A stretch of 64,000 nt of DNA from JBNKHH01 sp050290245. Its GTDB lineage: Bacteria > Pseudomonadota > Alphaproteobacteria > Rhodobacterales > Rhodobacteraceae. Below are positions 25,327-34,042 of this stretch, one piece after another. The notes beneath the pieces are model-generated. The model had not been told where the DNA came from. It saw only the letters and a program-made list of their open reading frames with translations, and made no database searches. The DNA is taken from positions 1 through 64,000 of the forward strand of contig JBNKHH010000011.1 in NCBI GenBank assembly GCA_050290245.1. The letters run 5' to 3'. Made by a program: the position numbers and the translations under genes. Positions within the stretch are counted from its first letter, which is position 1; every line of letters begins with the position of its first letter.

Positions 25327-26331
25327 ATGACAGTTATTCGCCAAAAAGTCTATTCGGAACTCCCCAGCGGCGATCCCACCCTTTTGAACCGGATTGCATG
25401 GGCCCGGCGCTGGTCCGAGCGCGATACGAGCATTCAATACGCTGAAGAAGCCCGCAAAAAGGCCATCGACGGCAGCGGAAAGCGCAGCCGTACCGAGCAT
25501 GGACACGCCTTGCGTACCCTGGCCTGGCACGCCAAGTGGCACGGCGAGATGGACCAGGCCATGAACCTGTGCCTGCGGGCCGAAAGTTTCTTGCCGGAAA
25601 GCAAATTCAAGGAAGTTCGCGCCAGCATCTACGTTATTCTGGGCACGGTGCATTATTCGCGCGGTCGGCTGGACCTGGCGACCTGCTCCATCGACCGGGG
25701 TCTCTGGCTGTTGCGCGATGCGCAGGACGGCGTTTCCGTTCATACGTTGACCGACTTGTTCCTTGTCCGCGCGACCATCCAGCGGCTGACTGGCGAGCGC
25801 GCTCGGGCTGGTATCACGCTGGCGCGCGCTCGCGAATTGGCCGACGACGAAGCCTTGGCTGCGGTCGACCAATGCACTGCGCGCTGGCTATTGGCCGATG
25901 GCGACGCCGAAAAGGCGCTTCAACACGCCAACGAGGCAGTTGAATCATCGCGGCGCCTCGGCAATCGCGTGATCCTGCCCTACGCCTATGCGGCCTGTGG
26001 AGCCTGCCACACCAAGGCCGGCCGCACCGCAAGCGCCCGGACCGATTTCGCCGCAGCCCGGCGTGTGGCTGTCGAAGACGAAGACATCAGGGCCCAGTGC
26101 CAGCTGAAACGTGAGCTGGCCAAGGTCGAGGTCGCCGAGGGTAACATGAACGAAGCCCTGGCGCTCCTGCGCGACGCCGCGAAGACTGCCAAGCAAAAGA
26201 ACTATGTCTTGTGGCGCAAGAAAATCGCGCTCGATCTGGCCAGATGCTTCGAAAAGCTCGAAGACTACAAGGCTGCCGTCGATCAGCACCGGCTGGCATG
26301 GCGGCTTCAGGACGAAATGCGCATGCGCTGA
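25327..26331 (+). CDS. TPR-like helical repeat protein inside fdh operon
   Basis: 334 residues, no signal peptide. Repeated 34-40-residue helical units (for example GHALRTLAWHAKWHGEMDQAMNLCLRAES, SIYVILGTVHYSRGRLDLATCSIDRGL, and similar units to about residue 325) point to a tetratricopeptide solenoid for protein binding. It stands between the beta and gamma subunit genes, where no such gene is usual. It may help assembly or sense the cell state; no enzymatic motif is seen. A short gap of 81 bases precedes it and 17 bases follow it. Confidence 0.75.
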   Translation: MTVIRQKVYSELPSGDPTLLNRIAWARRWSERDTSIQYAEEARKKAIDGSGKRSRTEHGHALRTLAWHAKWHGEMDQAMNLCLRAESFLPESKFKEVRASIYVILGTVHYSRGRLDLATCSIDRGLWLLRDAQDGVSVHTLTDLFLVRATIQRLTGERARAGITLARARELADDEALAAVDQCTARWLLADGDAEKALQHANEAVESSRRLGNRVILPYAYAACGACHTKAGRTASARTDFAAARRVAVEDEDIRAQCQLKRELAKVEVAEGNMNEALALLRDAAKTAKQKNYVLWRKKIALDLARCFEKLEDYKAAVDQHRLAWRLQDEMRMR

Positions 26332-26348
26332 AAATTTGGGAGGACATC

Positions 26349-27551
26349 ATGGTCCGGGTTTTGATGCGTCTTCTGCTGATCTGCGCGCTGACGGCGCCCA
26401 TCGGGCTGTCCGCGCAGGAAACCGATCTCGGCGAGCGTGCCGCCACCGGTGGGGCGCAGACCCTTGAGGATATCCTGCGCCGGCAGGCCGGTGAAGCCGT
26501 TGATCCGTCGTTCCGGGCCGACGCAACAGGCGATCCGGACATTGCTGCGCCCACGACCGACCAACTGGGCACGCTGGGAGGTGCGTCTGACCCCGAATTA
26601 TGGCGGGCGCTGCGCTATGGCTCGGCCAATGTATCAAGCCAGATAAAATCGCCCGGCGCGACGCTCCTCGTGCAGGACGACGGCATGCGCTGGCTGGAGT
26701 TCCGCGACGGCCCCTTGCGTCACTGGGGCGGCTATTTCCTGGTCGGTGTGCTGGTCCTGTTGGCGCTGTTCTACCTGGTGCGTGGCCGTATCCGCATCGA
26801 ACACGGGCCGTCGGGCGAAAAGATCACCCGCTTCAAGGCCGTCGAACGCTTTGCCCACTGGCTATTGGCAGGCTCATTCATCCTGTTGGGTGTGACCGGG
26901 CTGATCAGCCTGTTCGGCCGCAAGGGGATCATCCCGTGGATGGGGCGCGACGCATTCGCGGTCCTCGCCGAATGGTCCAAATGGATCCACAACAACGTCA
27001 GCTGGGGCTTCATGCTGGGACTTGTCATGGTCTTCGTCATGTGGGTGATCCACAACCTGCCCGACAAGACCGACATAAACTGGTTCCTGAAAGGCGGTGG
27101 CATCTTTGGCAAGGCCCACCCGCCGGCCAAGAAATTCAACGCTGGCCAGAAACTGATTTTCTGGTCCGTCGTGGTCTTTGGCGCCTCGATCTCGGCCACC
27201 GGCCTTGCGCTGTTGTTCCCGTTCGAACTGCCGATGTTTGCCGCGACGTTCCAGAAGGTGAACGCGCTCGGCCTGCCGGAACTGTTCGGCTATGCGCCCC
27301 TGCCGGAAACCCTGACGCCCCATGCCGAGATGCAGCTGTCGCAGCTTTGGCACGCGATCATGGCTTTTGTCCTGATGGGCATCATCCTGGCGCATATCTA
27401 TATCGGCTCGCTTGGGATGGAGGGCGCTTTCGACGCCATGGGCACGGGCGAGGTCGACCTGAACTGGGCGAAGGAGCACCACAGCCTTTGGGTCGAAGAG
27501 GTCGAGGCCGAGGAGGGCAAAGCTCTCGAAACGGCGACCCCTGCCGAATAG
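26349..27551 (+). CDS. fdhC: formate dehydrogenase cytochrome b subunit (gamma)
   Basis: 400 residues from ATG 26349, with a signal-like N-terminus and a periplasmic extension of about 115 residues. Four membrane helices follow, near residues 118-142, 165-187, 219-240 and 275-300, with a fifth hydrophobic stretch near 335-360. Haem-ligand candidates are His in KAVERFAHWLL, SKWIHNNVSW and LWHAIMAF. It carries electrons from the Fe-S subunit to the quinone pool. Upstream in-frame codons overlap the TPR gene and are not needed. Confidence 0.88.
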   Translation: MVRVLMRLLLICALTAPIGLSAQETDLGERAATGGAQTLEDILRRQAGEAVDPSFRADATGDPDIAAPTTDQLGTLGGASDPELWRALRYGSANVSSQIKSPGATLLVQDDGMRWLEFRDGPLRHWGGYFLVGVLVLLALFYLVRGRIRIEHGPSGEKITRFKAVERFAHWLLAGSFILLGVTGLISLFGRKGIIPWMGRDAFAVLAEWSKWIHNNVSWGFMLGLVMVFVMWVIHNLPDKTDINWFLKGGGIFGKAHPPAKKFNAGQKLIFWSVVVFGASISATGLALLFPFELPMFAATFQKVNALGLPELFGYAPLPETLTPHAEMQLSQLWHAIMAFVLMGIILAHIYIGSLGMEGAFDAMGTGEVDLNWAKEHHSLWVEEVEAEEGKALETATPAE

Positions 27552-27552
27552 C

Positions 27553-28839
27553 ATGCGCCGCCTTGCGCTGATCCTGACATGTGCCGCCCTGCCTGCCGGG
27601 GCAGCCGACTTTCGCGTTCTGGTGGGGCATGGCGGCCCGGTGATGGATGCACAGGTCTCGGCGGACGGCACGGCGGCACTGACGGCCAGTTTCGACAACT
27701 CGGTTGGCCTCTGGTCCCTCGGCGGCGAAGAGGTGCGTTGGCTGGAAGGCCACGCAGCGGCGGTCAAGACGGCGATCTTCCTGCCGGGCGGCCGGGCGTC
27801 GTCGTCGGGAGACGATTTCGACGTGATGGTCTGGAACCTCGCGACGGGAGAAGCACTGGCGCGGATGCAGGGTCACAAGGGACAGGTCCAGTCGCTCGCG
27901 GTCTCGTCGGACGGCAACATGCTGGCCTCGGCCTCCTGGGATGGCACGATCGGCCTCTGGGACATCGAAGCCGGCGAAAACCGCGCCATGCTGACTGGTC
28001 ACAGGGGTGCTGTGAATGACGTGGTATTCAGCGCCGACGGCGGCAATGTCTTTTCCGCCTCGGCCGATGGGACGATCCGAAGCTGGGATGTGGCCAGCGG
28101 GCAGGAGACGCGGCTTCTGGTCGAGCACGGTTTTGGTGTGAACACGCTATTGCTGCACGAAGGATGGCTGGCCTATGGGGCGGTCGACGGCGGCACGCGG
28201 GTGATCGACGTTGCCAGCGACGCCGAACTGGCCGACCTGACGCTGGACCGACGTCCAATCCTGTCGATGGCCCTCTCGCCGGACGGCGATGTGATGGCCG
28301 TTGGAGATGGGCAGGGGTTCATTATGACGGTCGATACCGCGACCTGGCGCGTCACGGGCGATTATCAGGCGGCGGGGCGCGGCCCGGTCTGGGCACTGGC
28401 CTTTACCGCCGACGGGGTCAGCCTCGTGGCTGGAGGCATCGACGACGCGGCCTATGTCTTTCCTGTCGAAAACGAACTTGATGCCCCGATCATGGCGACC
28501 GAAACCCGCAGTTTCCTGATCGACCCCGACAAGATGTCAAATGGCGAACGCCAGTTCCGCCGCAAATGTTCGATCTGCCATAGCCTTGCCGAAGATGGTG
28601 CACGTCGCGCGGGACCGACGCTGGCAGGGCTGTTTGGTCGCCGCGCCGGGACCGTGCCCGGCTATCGCTATTCCGAAACCGTTGCCAACCTCGGCATCGA
28701 CTGGACGGACGAGACCATCGACCAACTGTTCGATCTTGGTCCCGACCACTTCATTCCGGGTTCGAAAATGCCTATGCAAAGAATTGTGAGACCCGAAGAC
28801 CGTCAGGACCTGATCGACTTTCTTCGGGACAACACATGA
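27553..28839 (+). CDS. WD40-repeat protein fused to cytochrome c
   Basis: 428 residues: signal peptide (1-18, MRRLALILTCAALPAGA), a WD40-type beta-propeller of about seven blades (20-305; units such as LLGHxGxV...DNSVGLWSL, LASASWDGTIGLWD, FSASADGTIRSWD), and a C-terminal cytochrome c domain with CSICH (C339, C342, H343) and axial Met in GSKMPM (M406). It starts one base after the fdhC stop, so it belongs to the operon. Likely a periplasmic electron carrier docked by its propeller. Confidence 0.85.
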   Translation: MRRLALILTCAALPAGAADFRVLVGHGGPVMDAQVSADGTAALTASFDNSVGLWSLGGEEVRWLEGHAAAVKTAIFLPGGRASSSGDDFDVMVWNLATGEALARMQGHKGQVQSLAVSSDGNMLASASWDGTIGLWDIEAGENRAMLTGHRGAVNDVVFSADGGNVFSASADGTIRSWDVASGQETRLLVEHGFGVNTLLLHEGWLAYGAVDGGTRVIDVASDAELADLTLDRRPILSMALSPDGDVMAVGDGQGFIMTVDTATWRVTGDYQAAGRGPVWALAFTADGVSLVAGGIDDAAYVFPVENELDAPIMATETRSFLIDPDKMSNGERQFRRKCSICHSLAEDGARRAGPTLAGLFGRRAGTVPGYRYSETVANLGIDWTDETIDQLFDLGPDHFIPGSKMPMQRIVRPEDRQDLIDFLRDNT

Positions 28840-28852
28840 AAGGGACAACACC

Positions 28853-28978
28853 ATGAAAGTCATGCTGGGCGCATTCGCCGCCATCATCGTGATCGCCGTC
28901 ATTGCCTTCTACGGACTGGGCGAGGTCGGGTTCTCGTCCGGCGAACGCCAGGCGGGCGATGCAGTGCGGCTGGATTGA
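28853..28978 (+). CDS. 41-residue membrane protein at end of fdh operon
   Basis: MKVMLGAFAAIIVIAVIAFYGLGEVGF is a single membrane helix or uncleaved signal, followed by a short polar tail SSGERQAGDAVRLD. It starts 13 bases after the cytochrome fusion gene and ends 4 bases before the next. No family recognised. A short gene like this can be a subunit-stabilising peptide. Confidence 0.6.
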   Translation: MKVMLGAFAAIIVIAVIAFYGLGEVGFSSGERQAGDAVRLD

Positions 28979-28982
28979 GCGC

Positions 28983-29165
28983 ATGATCCAGTATCTTGGT
29001 CTCTGGGTGCTTTTCGCGCTTTGCTTGAATATGTGGGCGCTGATCTCGGTCTTCCGTTCGGGCGCCAAGTGGACCGTGCGGGGCCTCTGGTTCATCGTCC
29101 TTCTTGTGCCTGTCCTGGGGTTCATCGCCTGGTACATCCTGGGGCCGCGCGAAGCTGCTGCCTGA
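28983..29165 (+). CDS. PLDc_N-domain small membrane protein
   Basis: 60 residues with two helices (about 3-24 and 34-53). The pattern of a conserved Trp, LLVPVLGFIAWYILGPRE at the end, is that of the PLDc_N (phospholipase D N-terminal-like) anchor domain, here standing alone. ATG at 28983, directly after the 41-residue gene, so probably the last gene of the fdh operon. Function unknown. Confidence 0.7.
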   Translation: MIQYLGLWVLFALCLNMWALISVFRSGAKWTVRGLWFIVLLVPVLGFIAWYILGPREAAA

Positions 29166-29168
29166 AAA

Positions 29169-29178
29169 TTTGATCAAA
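29169..29178. promoter_or_regulatory. palindrome TTTGATCAAA upstream of amidotransferase gene
   Basis: Perfect 10-base palindrome, 66 bases before the start of the polyamine-type operon, within its short upstream gap. A candidate operator; the regulator is not known. Confidence 0.35.
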
Positions 29179-29243
29179 AGTTTCCCTTGCCGCGCGAAAC
29201 GCACGGGCCTAGGTTCTGCTCATCCTGTTTTCCATGGTGATTT

Positions 29244-29927
29244 ATGCAGATCGGCATCCTGCAATGCGGCCATTTTCCCACGGCCGAGGGCTATCCAGAA
29301 CGAACCTATACCGACCTCTATACGACGATGCTCGCCGGGCGTGGCCTGACGTTTCGTACCTGGAGCGTGGTCGACATGGACTTCCCTGAAAGCGTCCATG
29401 ACGCCGAAGGCTGGCTGATTTCCGGCTCGCGTTACGGCGCCTACGAGGACCTGCCGTTCATTGTGCAACTCGAACAGTTCATCCGCGACGCCTATGCCGC
29501 GGCCGTGCCGCTGGTCGGCATATGCTTTGGCCACCAAATCATCGCCCAGGCTATGGGCGGCAAGGTCGAGAAGTTCCCGGGCGGCTGGTCGGCGGGTCGG
29601 GTTGAATACGACTTTGGCGGTGAGACGCTGGCCCTGAACGCCTGGCACCAGGACCAAGTTGTAAAACCGCCCGAGGGGGCGGAGATCATCGCCTCGACTC
29701 CCTTCTGCACCTATGCGGGCCTGCGCTATGACGACCGTGCCCTGACGGTGCAACCCCACCCAGAATTCGATCGCGGCGCCGTTGACCTTTTGCTGACAGC
29801 TCGCGCTCCCGGCGTTGTGCCCGCCGAGACGATCGGCGCAGCCACCGAGGAGTTGGACGCCCCCGTCGACAATTCCGAAATGGCCGACCGCATCGCCCAA
29901 TTCTTCAAGGAGAACCGCCATGGCTGA
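29244..29927 (+). CDS. class I glutamine amidotransferase / gamma-Glu hydrolase
   Basis: 227 residues of the class I amidotransferase (GATase1) fold. The nucleophile Cys is in GICFGHQII (about residue 94), the His/Glu pair in QPHPEF (about 174), and the family ISGSRYGAYED block is near 54. In this setting it could hydrolyse gamma-glutamyl amides (PuuD-like), though PuuD proper is a different subgroup. Its 3' end overlaps the glutamine synthetase-like gene by 8 bases. Confidence 0.8.
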   Translation: MQIGILQCGHFPTAEGYPERTYTDLYTTMLAGRGLTFRTWSVVDMDFPESVHDAEGWLISGSRYGAYEDLPFIVQLEQFIRDAYAAAVPLVGICFGHQIIAQAMGGKVEKFPGGWSAGRVEYDFGGETLALNAWHQDQVVKPPEGAEIIASTPFCTYAGLRYDDRALTVQPHPEFDRGAVDLLLTARAPGVVPAETIGAATEELDAPVDNSEMADRIAQFFKENRHG

Positions 29928-31278
29928 CTGGCTGGACCAGACGCCGCAATCCACCCGCGACTTTCTCGAGGGCCGACGGCTTGACGAGGTCGAATGCCTG
30001 ATTGCCGACCTTTCGGGCATCGCGCGCGGCAAGGCCATGCCCGCGTCGAAATTCGCGACCCAGAAGCATTTCTACCTGCCGAACTCGATCTATTACCAGA
30101 CGATTACCGGCGACTGGGCGGACGACGCGGCACAGGATTCGTTCACCGAGCCGGACATGGTGCTGAAACCCGACTTCTCGACGGCCACCTCGGCCCCCTG
30201 GACGGCAGACACTACGCTCCAGGTCATCCACGACGCCTATGACAAGGAAGGGGTCGCAGTGCCCTATGCGCCGCGGAACGTGCTGAAGCGAGTCGTTGCG
30301 CTTTACGAAGCCAAGGGTTGGAAACCAGTCGTCGCCCCCGAGATGGAATTCTACCTCGTCGCCCGCAACATCGACCCGGCGCAGGAAATCACCGCCATGA
30401 CCGGCCGCTCGGGCCGTCCCGCCGCCGCGCGTCAGGCCTATTCGATCAGTGCGGTCGACGAGTTCGGGCCCGTCATCGACGACATCTACGATTTCGCCGA
30501 GGAGCAGGGATTCGAGATCGACGGCATCACCCAGGAAGGCGGAGCTGGTCAGCTGGAAATCAACCTGCGCCACGGCAACCCGATCAAGCTGGCTGATGAG
30601 ATCTTTTTCTTCAAACGGCTGATCCGCGAGGCCGCTTTGCGCCACGACTGTTTCGCCACTTTCATGGCCAAACCGATCGAGGGCGAGCCGGGCTCGGCCA
30701 TGCACATCCATCACTCGGTGGTCTCGACAGAAACTGGGCGGAACATCTTCACCGCCGAGGACGAAAGCGAAACGCCCGAGTTTGCGCATTTCATCGGCGG
30801 TCTGCAGCACTACCTGTCCGCCGCGACGTCGCTTTTCGCACCCTACGTCAACTCCTACCGCCGCTACGTCAAGGATCACGCTGCGCCGATCAATTTGGAA
30901 TGGGCCCGCGACAATCGCACCACGGCGATCCGCGTCCCCGTGTCCGAACCACAGGCGCGACGCGTCGAGAACCGCATCGCCGGGATGGATTGCAACCCCT
31001 ACCTCGGCATCGCAGCTTCGCTGGCCTGCGGCTACCTCGGTATGGTTGAGGAAATTCAGCCAAAGCCCGAGTTCACCGGCGACGCCTATGACGCCGAGGA
31101 AGAATTGCCGCGTGGCATCTATGCCGCCCTCGATGAACTGTCCGAAGCCTTGGCGCTGCGGGATGTATTGGGTGAGGATTTTTGCCGAGTCTACGAAAGC
31201 GTCAAGCTGGCGGAGTACGACGAATTCCTGCGCGTGATCTCTCCGTGGGAACGTGAGCACCTTCTGCTGAACGTCTGA
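29920..31278 (+). CDS. glutamine synthetase-like ligase (gamma-glutamyl-amine)
   Basis: 452 residues from ATG 29920. Glutamine-synthetase motifs: ELEC-type N-domain (VECLIADLSGIARGKAMP), EMEFYLV near residue 140, GGAGQLEINLRHG near 205, and GSAMHIHHSV near 260 for ATP/metal binding; RDNRTTAIRVP contains the Arg near 330. Lacks the adenylylation Tyr motif of GlnA. Together with the amidotransferase and the FAD oxidase it resembles PuuA, which joins glutamate to putrescine. The exact amine is unproven. Confidence 0.8.
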   Translation: MADWLDQTPQSTRDFLEGRRLDEVECLIADLSGIARGKAMPASKFATQKHFYLPNSIYYQTITGDWADDAAQDSFTEPDMVLKPDFSTATSAPWTADTTLQVIHDAYDKEGVAVPYAPRNVLKRVVALYEAKGWKPVVAPEMEFYLVARNIDPAQEITAMTGRSGRPAAARQAYSISAVDEFGPVIDDIYDFAEEQGFEIDGITQEGGAGQLEINLRHGNPIKLADEIFFFKRLIREAALRHDCFATFMAKPIEGEPGSAMHIHHSVVSTETGRNIFTAEDESETPEFAHFIGGLQHYLSAATSLFAPYVNSYRRYVKDHAAPINLEWARDNRTTAIRVPVSEPQARRVENRIAGMDCNPYLGIAASLACGYLGMVEEIQPKPEFTGDAYDAEEELPRGIYAALDELSEALALRDVLGEDFCRVYESVKLAEYDEFLRVISPWEREHLLLNV

Positions 31279-31282
31279 CCTG

Positions 31283-32575
31283 ATGAACCCGCTTTACCGC
31301 AACGACGCGCCCGGGGAGTTCCCGCCCAGCTATTACGTGGCAACGTCTGACATCCCGCCCGAACGGCCTGCGCTTGAGGGCGAGATCACCACCGACCTTG
31401 CCGTGATCGGGGCGGGCTATACTGGCCTGTCGACTGCTCTCCACGCCGCCGAAAAGGGGCTGAACGTGGTGGTGATCGACGCCCATCGGGTTGGGTTCGG
31501 CGCGTCTGGGCGGAACGGTGGTCAGGTCGGGTCGGGGTGGAACAAGGATCAGGAGTGGCTGGAAAAGCGGCTGGGACGCGATGATGCCCGAAAGCTCTGG
31601 GACCTGACAATCGAAGCCAAGGCCCTGACCCGCGATCTCTCGACCCGTTTTGCGCCCGACGCGGGCTTCAAGCCGGGCGTGTTGCACGGCGAATGGACAG
31701 CCGCCGGGGCGGACGAGGCGCGGCGCTATGGCGATTGGCTTGCCGGAAACTACGGCTATGAGACCGAGTTTCTCGACCGCGATGCCGTGCAGGCCGTCTG
31801 CAAAGCCACGGTCTACCAGGGTGGGCTGTTGGACTGGGACGCGGGCCACATCCATCCCCTGCGGTACGTACTGGGGCTGGCGCGCGGGGCCGAGGCGGCC
31901 GGCGCGCGTATCTGTGAGCGGACGGAGGCCATAGACGTAGCGGACGGCGTGGTGACGACGCCCAAGGGTGTGATCCGTGCCGAACACATCGTCATTGCCG
32001 GGAATGGGTATCTTTCGAATATCGCAGCGCAGGTTTCGGCACGGGTGATGCCGATCAACTCGTTCATCGCCGCGACCGAGCCGCTTGGTGACCGTGCGGA
32101 CGAGGTCCTGACCAAGGATATCGCCGTGGCCGACGACAAGTTCGTGGTGAACTATTTCCGCCTGTCGGAAGACAAGCGCCTGTTGTTCGGAGGGCGCGAG
32201 AATTACGGGTTGGGTTTTCCCGAAGATATCCTGACTGCGCTGCGCGCCCGGATGGAACGGCTGTTCCCGCAGATCGCCGGGGTCGGCATTGACTATCACT
32301 GGGGTGGTACGTTGGGGATCACCATGACCCGCCTGCCCATGTTGCGCCGGATCAGTCCGCGGGTTCTGGCCGCAGGAGGGTTCTCGGGTCATGGGGTCGC
32401 GTTGACGGTACTGGCAGGCAAGGTTCTGGCCGAGGCCGTGGCGGGCGATGCGGGGCGGTTCGACCTGATGACGCGCCTGCCGGGCGTGCCCTTCCCCGGC
32501 GGACGCCACGCCCGCGCGCCGCTGTTGACTCTGGCGATGACATGGTACGCGCTGAGGGATCGGCTCGGGATCTGA
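31283..32575 (+). CDS. FAD-dependent amine oxidoreductase (DadA/PuuB-like)
   Basis: 430 residues. The dinucleotide-binding motif is DLAVIGAGYTGLSTALHAAEKG (near 37), followed by ASGRNGGQVGSG, typical of glutamyl-putrescine oxidase-type flavoenzymes of the DAO family; GGFSGHGVALTVLAGKVLAE near the C-terminus is the second FAD contact. It starts 4 bases after the ligase stop. Oxidises a gamma-glutamylated amine or similar substrate. Confidence 0.82.
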   Translation: MNPLYRNDAPGEFPPSYYVATSDIPPERPALEGEITTDLAVIGAGYTGLSTALHAAEKGLNVVVIDAHRVGFGASGRNGGQVGSGWNKDQEWLEKRLGRDDARKLWDLTIEAKALTRDLSTRFAPDAGFKPGVLHGEWTAAGADEARRYGDWLAGNYGYETEFLDRDAVQAVCKATVYQGGLLDWDAGHIHPLRYVLGLARGAEAAGARICERTEAIDVADGVVTTPKGVIRAEHIVIAGNGYLSNIAAQVSARVMPINSFIAATEPLGDRADEVLTKDIAVADDKFVVNYFRLSEDKRLLFGGRENYGLGFPEDILTALRARMERLFPQIAGVGIDYHWGGTLGITMTRLPMLRRISPRVLAAGGFSGHGVALTVLAGKVLAEAVAGDAGRFDLMTRLPGVPFPGGRHARAPLLTLAMTWYALRDRLGI

Positions 32576-32701
32576 TCGCAATATCTGCTGTTCGCCCGCG
32601 CCGTACGTCAAATCAATCCGGTTTCACGCACCAGTGTAATGCCGACGGCGGTCTTCGCCCTTCGGTGGACTCCTCGGAGCATATTCTTGAAAAGAATAAG
32701 C

Positions 32702-33586
32702 TCAGCGGTGGGCGGCAAAACTGGCGCGCAGGTGATCAGCGGCAGCTTCGATGGCGGCGTTGGGGTTTTTCGTCACCAAGAGACCAAGGGAATACTTCGG
32801 AAGTTTCGGCAATCCATAACGGTCCGGTGCCTCGATGATGTCGCCGCCGATTGAGGAGCAGGGGATCGGAGCCACCGCAAGATCGGCCAGGATCGCAGCG
32901 CGCTGCCCTGAGATATGAGCGCTTTGAAAGGCGACGCGCCAGGGGCGTTTGTTGGCCTCGAGCTGATCCAGCGCCACCTTGCGCCAGGCGCAGCCCTCTT
33001 CCCAGACGCTGACCGGCAGCGGGTCCTGTTCCGCCGCAACACCGCCGCGGCAGGTGCCCCAGACCAGCTGTTCGCGCAACAGGATCTCGGCGCCATCGTC
33101 GCGGAAACCGGCTTCGCAGGTGATCAGAGCCATGTCGAGGCGGCCGGCGTGAAGCAACTCGATCATCCGATCCGAGCTTTCGATAGTGACATTGATGGTC
33201 ACATGGGGGTGACTTTCGTTGAACCGGCGCAGCATGTCGACCAGGAACCGTTCTGCAACATCATCCGGCGCGCCGAGGTGGACGACCCCTTCGATATCCG
33301 GCTGGACGAAATAGGCAACGGCATCGCGGTTCAGGGCCAGCATCCGGCGGGCGTGTTCGAGCAGGAATGCGCCGTCGTTGGTCAGCGTCACCGAACGGCT
33401 GTCGCGCATAAAGACCGGGCGCCCCAAAAGATCTTCCATCTTTTTGACCTGCATCGAGACTGCCGAAGGGGTCCGCAGAACTTGGGCCGCAGCTGCTGAA
33501 AAGCTGCCGGTCTCGGCGATTGCGACCAGGGTCTTGAGAAGGTCCAGGTCCAGAAGAGGCACGGAAGGAGTCGAGGGGGCGTTCAT
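32702..33586 (-). CDS. LysR-family transcription regulator
   Basis: 294 residues from ATG at 33586. A TTG four codons upstream is also in frame, and neither has a strong Shine-Dalgarno sequence. The N-terminal winged helix is visible (LLKTLVAIAETGSFSAAAAQVLRTPSAVSMQVKKMEDLLGRPVF), then the effector-binding domain. Divergent from the DUF1127 gene and convergent with the oxidase gene, so it could control either side. Confidence 0.88.
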   Translation of the reverse strand: MNAPSTPSVPLLDLDLLKTLVAIAETGSFSAAAAQVLRTPSAVSMQVKKMEDLLGRPVFMRDSRSVTLTNDGAFLLEHARRMLALNRDAVAYFVQPDIEGVVHLGAPDDVAERFLVDMLRRFNESHPHVTINVTIESSDRMIELLHAGRLDMALITCEAGFRDDGAEILLREQLVWGTCRGGVAAEQDPLPVSVWEEGCAWRKVALDQLEANKRPWRVAFQSAHISGQRAAILADLAVAPIPCSSIGGDIIEAPDRYGLPKLPKYSLGLLVTKNPNAAIEAAADHLRASFAAHR

Positions 33587-33631
33587 GGCGGTGCTCAAAA
33601 AAACTGAAAGATGCGTTCAAATCTATTCGTT

Positions 33632-33651
33632 TGATTGAAGCAAGTCAATCA
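33632..33651. promoter_or_regulatory. inverted repeat in LysR-DUF1127 divergent promoter
   Basis: TGATTGA (33632-33638) and TCAATCA (33645-33651) are perfect inverted copies around a 6-base centre, with the T and A spacing usual for LysR sites. Located about 50 bases from the LysR start in the divergent intergenic region. Plausible autoregulatory site. Confidence 0.45.
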
Positions 33652-33703
33652 CCCATCTTTGGTTCAAGGCTATCAGCCACACCAAAGAACAGGAGAAACG
33701 AAC

Positions 33704-33955
33704 ATGTACATCGATAGAACAGGCCGCCCGACAGGCTTTGCCATCCACCAACTTGCCGACAGCCTGGCAAACCGCTTGCGCAACCGCCGCCGGCGCAAGC
33801 AGTTCAACACTTTGCTTGGCCTGGACGACCACATGCTGGACGACATCGGCGTGACGCGCGCCGAGGTCGAGGCGGCTTCGAGCCTGCCCCTGTCGGTCAA
33901 TGCAGCGATCGAGTTGCGTCGCCTGTCACTGTCCCGTCGCAAGGCGCGCCATTAA
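33704..33955 (+). CDS. DUF1127 family small protein
   Basis: 83 residues ending in an Arg-rich tail. The signature LLGLDDHMLDDIGVTRAEVEAA is DUF1127. Such proteins are abundant and often condition-dependent in alphaproteobacteria; some influence RNA or phosphate/carbon control, but this one is uncharacterised. AGGAGAAACG is the ribosome-binding site. Divergent from the LysR gene. Confidence 0.85.
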   Translation: MYIDRTGRPTGFAIHQLADSLANRLRNRRRRKQFNTLLGLDDHMLDDIGVTRAEVEAASSLPLSVNAAIELRRLSLSRRKARH

Positions 33956-33964
33956 CCGAACTTT

Positions 33965-33997
33965 GTCCCTTTTCATCCCTTTGGGTTGAAGAGGGAC
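33965..33997 (+). terminator. hairpin after DUF1127 gene, no T-run
   Basis: Stem GTCCCTTTTCA (33965-33975) pairs with TGAAGAGGGAC (33987-33997), one G-U pair, 11-base loop. No T-tract follows, so its role as terminator is uncertain. Confidence 0.35.
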
Positions 33998-34042
33998 GCG
34001 GCCGGGGCTAGGTGAAACGGGTCATCACAGGAGCCTCTTCCC

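Noticed and set aside
29905..31260. 451-codon frame antisense to the glutamine synthetase-like gene
   Set aside because: Shadow of the conserved sense gene, no motif.
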